The notes beneath the pieces are model-generated. The model searched no databases and was not told the DNA's origin. It was given only the letters and a program-made list of their open reading frames with translations. Positions 1 through 7,469 of a stretch of 64,000 bases of DNA are shown here, piece after piece. Position 1 is the first letter of the stretch, and each line of letters begins with the position of its first letter. Both the position numbers and the translations under genes were made by a program. The stretch spans positions 62,001 through 126,000 of the forward strand of contig JAUIBR010000017.1 of assembly GCA_030427705.1 (NCBI GenBank), given 5' to 3'. This stretch comes from a bacterium. GTDB lineage: Bacteria; Myxococcota_A; Bradymonadia; Bradymonadales; Bradymonadaceae.

Positions 1-33
1 CTGCAAAAGACTTGAGAGAGTTGAACGTTAGCT

Positions 34-645
34 TCAACGGCGTGGCAGACCCGAGCAGTTTACGAACTGATCATCACAGCCCGCGTCAGCCTGGCATTCC
101 AAGCATACGGCACTATTGGGGTCTTCGATGCATTCACCGATGCAGTTCGTGAAGACACACTCGACGGTTAGCCCATAGCAGGACGAGCACTGGCGCGAGA
201 GGCCTGTTTCTGCTGCAACACAACCGGTCGTGCAATCGCTGAGGTCCTCACCACCCTCAAAACAACCAAACGCGCACTCTTCAGCCACACCTTCTGTCTG
301 ACCTGACAAAACGATCTCGGCGTCGCTATTGCTCAAGCAGCCACCCGCGGTGTTATTGGGGTTCCCATTGGGCGGGTTGTTCTGATTATTGGGCGGGTTG
401 TTCGCGTTATTGACGTTGTTCGCAGCGTTATTCGAGCTGTTCACCGGGTTGTTGAAGCTATTGTTCAACCGATTATTGGACCCAGTGTTGTTCTGGCTAT
501 TCAGGTTGTTAACGTTGTTTCCATTGTTGGCGTTGTTGGCGTTATTGGCGTTATTTCCGCCACCCTTCTTGGCGACATCGCCACCGCAGCCAACAGCCAA
601 AGCCAAAACCGCAATCATCAATAGTGCTCGAACCATCTTGTTCAC
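34..645 (-). CDS. Asn-rich, Cys-rich lipoprotein
   Basis: Hypothetical exported lipoprotein of 203 residues. The N-terminus has a basic start, a hydrophobic run and a lipobox ending LAVGC, so Cys20 is the likely lipidated residue. Residues about 28-98 are a low-complexity linker built of NN-x units (NNANN, NNVNN and similar). The C-terminal half, about 100-200, holds roughly a dozen cysteines and is likely a small disulfide-bonded domain displayed outside the cell. No enzyme motif is visible. The same NN linker style recurs in three other exported proteins of this window. Function unknown; the lipoprotein call is firm. Confidence 0.85.
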   Translation of the reverse strand: MNKMVRALLMIAVLALAVGCGGDVAKKGGGNNANNANNANNGNNVNNLNSQNNTGSNNRLNNSFNNPVNSSNNAANNVNNANNPPNNQNNPPNGNPNNTAGGCLSNSDAEIVLSGQTEGVAEECAFGCFEGGEDLSDCTTGCVAAETGLSRQCSSCYGLTVECVFTNCIGECIEDPNSAVCLECQADAGCDDQFVNCSGLPRR

Positions 646-650
646 CTGCT

Positions 651-734
651 AGCTCCCGTTGGTCGCGTTTCAGCTCCCGTTGGTCGCGTTTCAGCTCCCG
701 TTGGTCGCGTTTCAGCTCCCGTTGGTCGCGTTTT
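651..734. repeat. 4 x 21-bp tandem repeat
   Basis: Four exact 21-bp direct repeats of the unit AGCTCCCGTTGGTCGCGTTTC begin just upstream of the start codon of the 34-645 lipoprotein gene, so they would lie in its 5' leader or promoter region. No promoter is evident within the repeat itself. Confidence 0.95.
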
Positions 735-794
735 GTCATTGATCTGGCGGCGGACTATAGCGATTGGGGTTAAACTTGCCAATTCTGGAACATG

Positions 795-881
795 AATCGG
801 TGAGCGAAGCGAACCACATCGGTGAGCAACGCGAACCAAATCGGTGAGCAACGCGAACCAAATCGGTGAGCAACGCGAACC
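795..881. repeat. 4 x 22-bp tandem repeat (ATCGGTGAGC family)
   Basis: Four near-identical 22-bp units starting ATCGGTGAGC(A/G)A and ending GCGAACC. The array runs up to the stop codon (882-884) of the following minus-strand gene, so it would be transcribed as its 3' untranslated region. A related 23-bp unit forms the array at 10213-10327. Confidence 0.95.
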
Positions 882-2759
882 CTATTCCATCACCCAGCAG
901 ACACCGCCAACAACGTATTGCTCGCTGGCGACGTATGCGTAGTTGGTGCCATCTGGGCAGCCGCTTTCAGCAGCGGTGCGTGCGACGCAGCGGTTGATAC
1001 CGTCGGTGAAACCTGCGCAGAGGTTGCCGTTGAAGGTGTCACCACAGTCGCTGTGTGCCGCGCACTCATCACCGATGGTCTCGACCTTTGCGTATGGGCT
1101 GAGCTTCTCGTTCTGGTCGATGCCGATGACGCCGTAGAACACCTGGTATGCATCGTTGACCTGCTCGGCATTCAACGTCGTGATGATGTCGTTGTAGGTC
1201 GCTGGCATGTGGACGTCTGGCTCGTAAGCGTCGGTCTGGACGAGGTTTCGGAACAGGTCGACCGTGCCGCGTGCGTAGCTGTAGTTGACCGTCGTGATGA
1301 CGTCCAAGTTGTCTTCATTCTTGTTGGGGTTGGCGTACATCATGTCTGCGTATTGCGAGTACGTCTGGCATCCCTGAGCGATGAAGAGCTGCTTCTTGTT
1401 CGGGTCGAAGTCGAGCGTCGCGAACTCGGTGTCGTCGATGTATGCCTCGTACGCTTCGTCCATGTAGAAGCCGTAGTATGGGCCTGCGTGACCGTTGTAG
1501 AAGATAACATCGCGGCTAACCAATTCTGACTTGGTCTGCTCGATCTGCAGGTTGCGCTGACCGATGTACATGTCGCTGTGGAGCAGTCGAACTTCGATGT
1601 TCACGGTAAAGGCGCTCGTGGAGCAGTCTTCGTTGTAGTAGGCGAGCATCTTCTCGATGGTGCGTGGTCCAACGCGGTAGACGGAATCGACGTCCTTTTC
1701 GGTCGCGAAGATCACGTCATCAGCCGTGCCGTCGACCCCGTCGTCACCAGCGCGGTGCGTCCAGAAGTTACGGCGTGCGTCTGAGCGGAAGCCCATCGCT
1801 TTCAAGTCGTCGTCTGTCAATTCGCTGCTGTTCAAGCTAGCGAGCGCGTAATCAAGCTGGCAGGTCTCCAAAGCAGGTCGGAAGGAAATCATCTGCTTTG
1901 TGAACGGGCCGCTGTTGTGCGCGAGCTCATCGAACGAAGCGACCGGCGCTTCGAAACCATCTGCAACCAACGCGTTGAACGCCTGCTGAGCGTCTTGCAG
2001 GTCGTAGCGGGCTGCGTTGTAGTCATGGCCAAAGACCATCGTGATATCATACGTGCCATCTGCGAAGAACGCGTTGTACTCAGGGTACGCGTCGGCGACC
2101 TCAGGCAGCTCCATGACCGAAAGCGTGATGGTCTCGAGCTCACCCTGGTAGGTATCTGGGTCAAACGAACGGATTGGACGGCTGCTATCCGACGTCTCGC
2201 CAGCAGGCATGCGCAGGTCGAATTGGAGCCCAATATCGCCTTCCATTGCGCCGTCTGCGCGAAGCATGTCGTACAGGTTGTTCGGACCCGCCACGTCGAT
2301 GGTGAAGGTCACGAGGATGCCCGCTTCGGCGTCTTCAATCTCAAGCGTTTCGGTCGACTTGTTGCGGACCATCGCTTTGAATCCGCCGTAGTTGGTGTTG
2401 TAAAAGAAGATTTCGTCGTCGCCAATCTGGCCGTCACCGTTGATGTCGATACCTTCGAACTTATCGGTGAGGTAGGTCGTCAAGTACACGCCCAATGCGC
2501 TGATGCGCTGGTCGATGAGGCGATTTCGCGTGGCTTCGTCTTCGTACTCTTCGGTGGTCATTTCGACCGCGATTTGGCCGGTGACCTCGAATTCCTTCGA
2601 GACGTTTGAGTAGTAGTCGTCAGCCTTGCCTGGCATCACCAGGTCAAGTTGCTGGTCTGCAGGGGTATTTGGCTCGTCGTCTGCGCCGGCGCATCCGACC
2701 ATGAATCCCATTGCGACTGCTGCGATTGCTGCTTTCTTAAGTGTGTGTGCATTCAACAT
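882..2759 (-). CDS. Large lipoprotein with an EF-hand-like loop and a possible His/Cys protease region
   Basis: A 625-residue lipoprotein. Lipobox MVGC puts Cys23 at the lipid site. Residues 105-116 match a calcium-binding EF-hand/dockerin loop (Asp105, Asp109, Glu116). Around residue 424 a hydrophobic strand ends in NGHAG, and around residue 463 another ends in AQGCQ. A hydrophobic strand plus His, then a hydrophobic strand plus Cys, is the layout of clan CD cysteine peptidases (caspase, C25, CHAT), though the classic His-Gly is His-Ala-Gly here. The C-terminal 60 residues are Cys-rich. The protease idea is inference; lipoprotein and single-gene status are well supported. It is monocistronic by spacing, with an inverted repeat in the gap upstream. 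Confidence 0.8.
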   Translation of the reverse strand: MLNAHTLKKAAIAAVAMGFMVGCAGADDEPNTPADQQLDLVMPGKADDYYSNVSKEFEVTGQIAVEMTTEEYEDEATRNRLIDQRISALGVYLTTYLTDKFEGIDINGDGQIGDDEIFFYNTNYGGFKAMVRNKSTETLEIEDAEAGILVTFTIDVAGPNNLYDMLRADGAMEGDIGLQFDLRMPAGETSDSSRPIRSFDPDTYQGELETITLSVMELPEVADAYPEYNAFFADGTYDITMVFGHDYNAARYDLQDAQQAFNALVADGFEAPVASFDELAHNSGPFTKQMISFRPALETCQLDYALASLNSSELTDDDLKAMGFRSDARRNFWTHRAGDDGVDGTADDVIFATEKDVDSVYRVGPRTIEKMLAYYNEDCSTSAFTVNIEVRLLHSDMYIGQRNLQIEQTKSELVSRDVIFYNGHAGPYYGFYMDEAYEAYIDDTEFATLDFDPNKKQLFIAQGCQTYSQYADMMYANPNKNEDNLDVITTVNYSYARGTVDLFRNLVQTDAYEPDVHMPATYNDIITTLNAEQVNDAYQVFYGVIGIDQNEKLSPYAKVETIGDECAAHSDCGDTFNGNLCAGFTDGINRCVARTAAESGCPDGTNYAYVASEQYVVGGVCWVME

Positions 2760-2834
2760 TTGTAATCTCCATCTTCAAAATCATCTGATGGAGTGTTTGT
2801 AGCGAACGCATGTAGGTAAGTATTCTGAAACGTC

Positions 2835-2861
2835 CTGAAAGGGGCTGAAGGTTCCTTTCAG
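2835..2861. promoter_or_regulatory. 8-bp inverted repeat (possible operator or terminator stem)
   Basis: CTGAAAGG at 2835-2842 and CCTTTCAG at 2854-2861 are perfect inverted arms with an 11-nt spacer. They lie about 75 bp upstream of the 882-2759 start codon and about 55 bp beyond the stop of the 2915-3682 gene. There is no following T-run on either strand, so an operator is at least as likely as a terminator. Confidence 0.45.
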
Positions 2862-2865
2862 ATCT

Positions 2866-2917
2866 GAACGGCTTGCTGCGCAAGCGGAACGGCTCGCTAT
2901 GCGGGCAGAACGGCTCA
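2866..2917. repeat. 3 x 21-bp degenerate repeat abutting a stop codon
   Basis: The motif GAACGGCT recurs at 2866, 2887 and 2908, a 21-bp period, with partly conserved sequence between. The last copy includes the stop codon of the 2915-3682 gene, the same placement as the other repeat arrays in this window. Confidence 0.8.
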
Positions 2918-3682
2918 GCGTTGCTTCGCGGATACGATTTGGGCGAACTCGCGGATCAGTGTGGTGAGTACTTCTGGAGACGCAAGTAGGAGTTCGAAAT
3001 GGGCCTTGGCTTCATCCGGCGTCAGACTGATCGAGCCCTTCGTGAAATGTGCAAACCGCTCGAGGGGCTGCAGGAAGTCGTCGGGAATGGTCTTCAAAAA
3101 CTCCTCAGAAGCCGCATTTCCCGTCGCGGCCACGAAGCACTCGCCGAATTCGATTTTAATATTTTCCACCGAGAGTTTTTCGACCATGAGCTCGCACCCA
3201 TCCAGCAATTCTGGGCCCCGAAATTCCGACGTTAGATGGATATAGTTGCCGGTGGTGATGCTGACTTTGACGGCACGACCGTCGGTGTGAGCGATGAAGT
3301 CCTGATCTCCCCAGACCACCTCGCGATCGCTGCCGTTGAGCATTTCGCACGTCTTGTCCGCAAGTGTTGCTGCGTCTTCAACCCATCGTTCTGAGTAGAT
3401 TGCCGCTGGGTCGGACATCGAGGAGGTGAAAGAAACGCTCGCCCCTTTGATGCGATACTGAAAGTCAGATGGAACCAGGCAATCCACGCGATGGACCTTG
3501 GCGCCTTCGAGCACCAACTCCCCAAACAACAAATCGAGATACGGTTCCTTTACGTCGAATGACACGACCATGCCGGTCTTGGGTCCACTTGGCCCCAGGA
3601 GCGGCGCGTCCAGAACAGCCTTGCGCGTAAACAACGCTAAGGCGGCAAAGAAGACAACCGCTGCGACAAAAACCCAGGTCAC
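2915..3682 (-). CDS. Membrane-anchored hypothetical protein
   Basis: A 255-residue protein with an N-terminal membrane helix (about residues 3-20) and a long non-membrane region. GTG start; the start overlaps the stop of the upstream EI24-type gene by one base (TAGTG), so the two are translationally coupled. No known domain recognised. The layout (N-terminal anchor, a glycine followed by a YL-containing strand, a cysteine-proline pair near residue 70, then WVEDA-like and leucine-rich stretches) resembles the 262-residue gene at 27166-27954, suggesting a distant paralogue. Function unknown. Confidence 0.75.
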   Translation of the reverse strand: MTWVFVAAVVFFAALALFTRKAVLDAPLLGPSGPKTGMVVSFDVKEPYLDLLFGELVLEGAKVHRVDCLVPSDFQYRIKGASVSFTSSMSDPAAIYSERWVEDAATLADKTCEMLNGSDREVVWGDQDFIAHTDGRAVKVSITTGNYIHLTSEFRGPELLDGCELMVEKLSVENIKIEFGECFVAATGNAASEEFLKTIPDDFLQPLERFAHFTKGSISLTPDEAKAHFELLLASPEVLTTLIREFAQIVSAKQR

Positions 3683-4608
3683 TATGAAGGTAACGCGTCG
3701 GTCACAGACTCTTCGACGGCCGGTTCGGCCTCTAGCGCGGGTGGTTGGCTGGCGAGCTGTTCTTTGCGGTGATTGAGGCTCAGGCCAACAGTGGTTCCGC
3801 CGATGACGGCGATGGGCATCGTGAGAAAGTTCAGGAATGGGACCCAGAGCAGCATGCTAGTCCCAAGGCCAAAACCAAAGGTGAGCGGCTTGTTGTCCCA
3901 GACCATCTTGATCTTGTCTCGCCAGCGATACAGGCGGCGCTCAAGGGGGTGGTCTGTGTATTCAACGGCCAGGAAGAACGACGAAACTGTTGCGCCCAGG
4001 ATGCCTCCGACAACGCTTCCCGCCACCGGGATGACGCTGATCAGAAAAACTGGAATCATGCAGGCCGCGTAACAGCTGGCTGTGACAGCAGCTGTAAAGA
4101 CGCCCCGCGCCGCTCCGACCGCATTTCCCTTGAGGCTTCCGTCCGTCGCGATGAGCTGACCACGAACAATCTTCTCCGTTTTGCCAGACAATGTTTCGTT
4201 GAATGGACTCGCAACAACGCCGCCAAAGATAATGGTCGAAACGTATGAAATCAGGAGCATCAGAGGGACAAAGATGATGAGGACAACCCACCAAAGAACG
4301 ACCAACCAATCATCTGGTTTCGTCCAAATCCAACCAACGATATCGCCGACGTTGAACAGTAGCGTGGCAGCCATGACCATGAACAAAATGAAGTTGATGG
4401 CCGCTGGGATCGCGACGTTCTTCCACAGGTTCGGGTGCTTCCAGAGGAACTTGATGGACCGAAAGCCCATCGTGAACCCACCAAGGAACTGCTTCGCAGG
4501 TGGCAAATCGTGGAGCGAGTCCACGTAAGCCAGCAGAAGCTTGTGCTCGACGGGGTCTTGCTCGGCGAGTGCGACTTCGGGTGGGTCTGTGACTTCAATT
4601 TCATTCAT
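3682..4608 (-). CDS. EI24 (CysZ-like) integral membrane protein
   Basis: Multi-pass membrane protein of about 308 residues. It matches the EI24/CysZ type: a short cytosolic N-terminus, a conserved segment beginning GFTMGFRSIKFLWKHP, then several hydrophobic helices with a large internal stretch containing ASPFNETLSGKTE and a YTDHPLERR-like region. E. coli CysZ is a sulfate permease, but most bacterial EI24 proteins have no proven substrate. The ATG at 4608 is preferred over a TTG 36 bases upstream because the extra residues are not conserved-looking. The gene is coupled to 2915-3682, which may act with it. Confidence 0.8.
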   Translation of the reverse strand: MNEIEVTDPPEVALAEQDPVEHKLLLAYVDSLHDLPPAKQFLGGFTMGFRSIKFLWKHPNLWKNVAIPAAINFILFMVMAATLLFNVGDIVGWIWTKPDDWLVVLWWVVLIIFVPLMLLISYVSTIIFGGVVASPFNETLSGKTEKIVRGQLIATDGSLKGNAVGAARGVFTAAVTASCYAACMIPVFLISVIPVAGSVVGGILGATVSSFFLAVEYTDHPLERRLYRWRDKIKMVWDNKPLTFGFGLGTSMLLWVPFLNFLTMPIAVIGGTTVGLSLNHRKEQLASQPPALEAEPAVEESVTDALPS

Positions 4609-4650
4609 GGATGGGAAGCTACGCACAAACGATGGAGGCGGCAAGATTGG

Positions 4651-4912
4651 GTTGTCTTTCGCTTCGCGAGTTTTCTTTCGCTTCGCGAGTTATCTTTCGC
4701 TTCGCGAGTTATCTTTCGCTTCGCGAGTTTACTTTCGCTTCGCGAGTTATCTTTCGCGCTGCGCGCAAGTTCGCTTGCGCTTTCGCGCAGTTCGGATGTC
4801 CGACGAGTTGCCAGTCCGCCAGAAGATCGAAGACTTGGCGCAGCCAAAGCGAACTTGCGGAAGCAAAGAAAACTCGCCGAAGGCGAAGAGAACTTGCCGA
4901 AGGCAAAGATTA
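4651..4912. repeat. Inverted mini-hairpin array with 43-bp core
   Basis: The left arm (4651-4795) has about seven units, each a short GC hairpin such as TCGCTTCGCGA followed by GTT(A/T)TCTTT. The unique core is 4807-4849. The right arm (4850-4912) has the same kind of units inverted and ends in the stop codon of the 4910-7093 gene. The core is 37/43 identical to 7361-7403. This fills the whole gap between the two genes; no ORF here looks real. Confidence 0.9.
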
Positions 4913-7093
4913 CTGAGCGACTGTCAGTTCCAGCGTTGCTGAGACGACTCGACCCGTATCTTGCCGCGCCGTGTCCTTCACGATGACTTGGAATTGGCCG
5001 GAAGCGGCTTTGTCGAAGAAGTCAGGAATTGCGTAGCGCGCCTCCAGATTCTCGGCCTGTTCGCCGTCAGCTTCCTGCACAACAACCGTCGTGCCGTCAG
5101 GGTGGACAACCGAGATTTCGAGGTCGCCGCGCCAGGTATGCTCGATATTGATGTCGAGCGCTGCGCCTTTGAGCGTGCCCGCGGCTTCTGCATCCACGGT
5201 TAACACGAGGCCAGTTTCGTCGTTATCAGGAATGTCGCCCGTTCCAAGGTCGAGGGTCACGGTTTCGTTCGTGCCTGGGTCGACTGGCGGCTCAACAGGG
5301 TCACCGCTGGAATCGAGCTCACAGAATGCAAGCTGGTCAGGTTCTGCTTCGGTATCGACGGCCACGTCGCGTTGTGGGCAGCTCTCGTCTTCGCTCCATG
5401 CAACCCAATCGGACTCTCGGTCGAGCTCGATAGCGTGCTGGCGGAAGAGGTCATAGCCGTCACCGTCGTCATCGCGATTCATGAAGACGATTGGCGCGAC
5501 GCACATTTCTGCGTCCTGCTGCGCCTTGATGTTCAGGTCCATGATGATGTCGTACATGGCATTTGTGCTGCGGTTCCAGCAGCAGGTCTTCGACTCGCCG
5601 TACACGAGTTCACCGAAGACATAGTCTTCAAGGCGTCGGTACTCATTATCAACGTCATTGCGGGTGCTTCCGAACTCTTCTTCTTCCAGCTCGTAGAGGC
5701 TTTCGAACGCTTCTTCACGGCCGATTCGTGCCGAGCAGCTTGCAGGAAACTGCTGAAGGTGCTGTCGCTTGCTCTCGATGATTTCCAGCAAGACATCGCG
5801 CTTCTGCTCGGGGCTAAGCTCAACAAGGATCTTGTCGAACGTATCGATACGAGCCGCAATCGCTTCGAAGTCTGTCGAGTCGATCCAGGTGTCGGAGTAT
5901 TTGCTCATGACGACGTTGGTCCAGCGACCGTTGATGTTCTTCGCAGTACGCCATCGCTTCGCGCCGCCACCAAACTCTTCAAAGCCAGGTCCACCGGTGT
6001 TGGTGAGCTTGAAGTAGCGCTTCGTTGCTCCTGGGCTCTCCCACACCGGCTGACGGCGAGGCATCGATCCGGAGGCAAGTTCAACTTCCATCTGTGGGAT
6101 GACTTCGCCGTTTTCGTCTTCGATGGTCGTGACTTCCTCACTACGCATCACGACGAGCGTGTGGCCAATACCAATCTTCTGCCAGCGCTCGACGAGCACG
6201 TCGCCTGCTTTAACTGCTGCTGGCTTCAGGTTGTAGGTGTTTGAGGGGTCTGCCAAGTTGACCGAACCGAACCATGCGAGCGTAAGGCGAAGGAAGTACC
6301 CAACGCGCTTGTTGAGATAGACTTGATCGAAGTACGCGCCTGCGTGAAGGCCTTCACCAAGCTGTGGTTGCTCATCGTCAAACGAACCCGGGATCGTGAG
6401 TTCAGCAAGTTTGGAGTCAGATGGCCATTCGCCACCGTTGCGGACTTCGTCAGCGCGGTCGCTGAAGTCTTTGTAGCGAGTCTTGAAGTTCGGCATGTTT
6501 CCGAACTTTCCGTCGGCCCGGCGCATGCCGAAGTGACCAAAGTACAAGCGGCCATCCTTGTCGCGCGCTTCCATGAAGAACGGAAGGTTGTACCAGCTGG
6601 CAAACGTGATGCGCAGGAAGATGGCGACTTCGGCGCATTCAAGCGTCGGCGACGGCATCGTCTTGCCCCATGGCGTCATCATTTCGAAGGTGTCGCGCGT
6701 CGAGAATCCACCCACCGTGTCGATCTTCTCGAATGAAGCAACCCAAAGCTGGTACTTCTCGTCCCAAGTCAGACCGCTGTTTTCGCCCCAAGCCATGCCG
6801 GCTTCGCGAGCAGCTGGGGTATCCGTGTCTTCCCACGCGTTCTTTACTTCCCAAACCGCCGTGCTGGCGCTGTCGACCGAGACCGGAAGACCGCGTTGAC
6901 CGATGACCTGGTCGTCTTTGGCGCCAACGCCAACTTCAGCTTCATCATTCGGGAGGAAGGTCGGCTTGCCGTTTTCATCAACTGGCATGCCATTATCAAG
7001 TCCATCTGAACCTGCGTCATCGCCTGCACAGGCGGACACAAAAACAAAGGTAAGCGCAAGGAATACAACGATTAATTTACGAAACTGCTTCAT
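4910..7093 (-). CDS. Lipoprotein with Cys/His peptidase-like region and C-terminal P-domain
   Basis: About 727 residues from ATG 7093; the frame is open further upstream but MKQFRKL...VSAC is a clear lipoprotein signal. The C-terminal 115 residues form a proprotein-convertase P-domain, recognisable from the LDINIEHTWRGDLEISVVHP and GQFQVIVKDTA segments; this domain often follows proteases in exported bacterial proteins. In the central part LECAEVAIFLR and, about 145 residues later, AGDVLVERW...GIGHTLVV resemble the Cys and His blocks of papain/NlpC-like folds. The protease role is inference; the P-domain is confident. The stop codon sits inside a repeat array, and another array lies upstream. 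Confidence 0.82.
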   Translation of the reverse strand: MKQFRKLIVVFLALTFVFVSACAGDDAGSDGLDNGMPVDENGKPTFLPNDEAEVGVGAKDDQVIGQRGLPVSVDSASTAVWEVKNAWEDTDTPAAREAGMAWGENSGLTWDEKYQLWVASFEKIDTVGGFSTRDTFEMMTPWGKTMPSPTLECAEVAIFLRITFASWYNLPFFMEARDKDGRLYFGHFGMRRADGKFGNMPNFKTRYKDFSDRADEVRNGGEWPSDSKLAELTIPGSFDDEQPQLGEGLHAGAYFDQVYLNKRVGYFLRLTLAWFGSVNLADPSNTYNLKPAAVKAGDVLVERWQKIGIGHTLVVMRSEEVTTIEDENGEVIPQMEVELASGSMPRRQPVWESPGATKRYFKLTNTGGPGFEEFGGGAKRWRTAKNINGRWTNVVMSKYSDTWIDSTDFEAIAARIDTFDKILVELSPEQKRDVLLEIIESKRQHLQQFPASCSARIGREEAFESLYELEEEEFGSTRNDVDNEYRRLEDYVFGELVYGESKTCCWNRSTNAMYDIIMDLNIKAQQDAEMCVAPIVFMNRDDDGDGYDLFRQHAIELDRESDWVAWSEDESCPQRDVAVDTEAEPDQLAFCELDSSGDPVEPPVDPGTNETVTLDLGTGDIPDNDETGLVLTVDAEAAGTLKGAALDINIEHTWRGDLEISVVHPDGTTVVVQEADGEQAENLEARYAIPDFFDKAASGQFQVIVKDTARQDTGRVVSATLELTVAQ

Positions 7094-7255
7094 ATAAATG
7101 TCTCCACGGGGTGGCATCCCGTTCAAAAATCTCAGTGGGAGATAGATCAAGGATTGTGCCAGCATTGAAACAAGATCGCCAGATCTCTATTCGCGGCAGA
7201 ATTAGTGATGTTGGGGGTCGTTGTTGTTCTGAGAGTGTGGTGGCAACTCTAACTT

Positions 7256-7469
7256 CCAGTTGGTTTTCTTCGGCTTCGCCGAGTTGTCTTTCGCTTCGCG
7301 AGTTATCTTTCGCGCTTCGCGCAAGTTCGCTTGCGCTTCGCGCAGTGGGATCCACGCCGAGTTGCCAGTTCACCGTAAGATCGAAGACTCGGCGCAGCCG
7401 AAGTGAACTTGCCGCAGGCAAAAGAAAACTCACAGAAGGTGAAAGATAACTCGCCGAAGGCGAAGATTA
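7256..7469. repeat. Inverted mini-hairpin array with 43-bp core (second copy)
   Basis: Same build as 4651-4912. Left arm units at about 7262-7348, core 7361-7403, inverted right arm 7404-7469 ending in the stop codon of the MenE-like gene. Core differences from the first copy are six scattered substitutions, while the arms differ in number and in the paired bases of each hairpin, which keep complementarity. Confidence 0.9.

Noticed and set aside
918-2609. Long plus-strand frames opposite the 882-2759 lipoprotein gene (918-1529, 1917-2609)
   Set aside because: They are antisense to a gene with a clear lipobox and ordered motifs, lack domains, and have biased Val/Arg composition typical of shadow frames in GC-rich DNA.
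4435-4986. Proteins predicted across the repeat array (FASRVIFRFASYL-type repeats)
   Set aside because: They are translations of the hairpin array in several frames on both strands, with no start context.
5372-6244. 290-residue plus-strand frame opposite the P-domain lipoprotein
   Set aside because: Antisense shadow; no ribosome site, no recognised motif.
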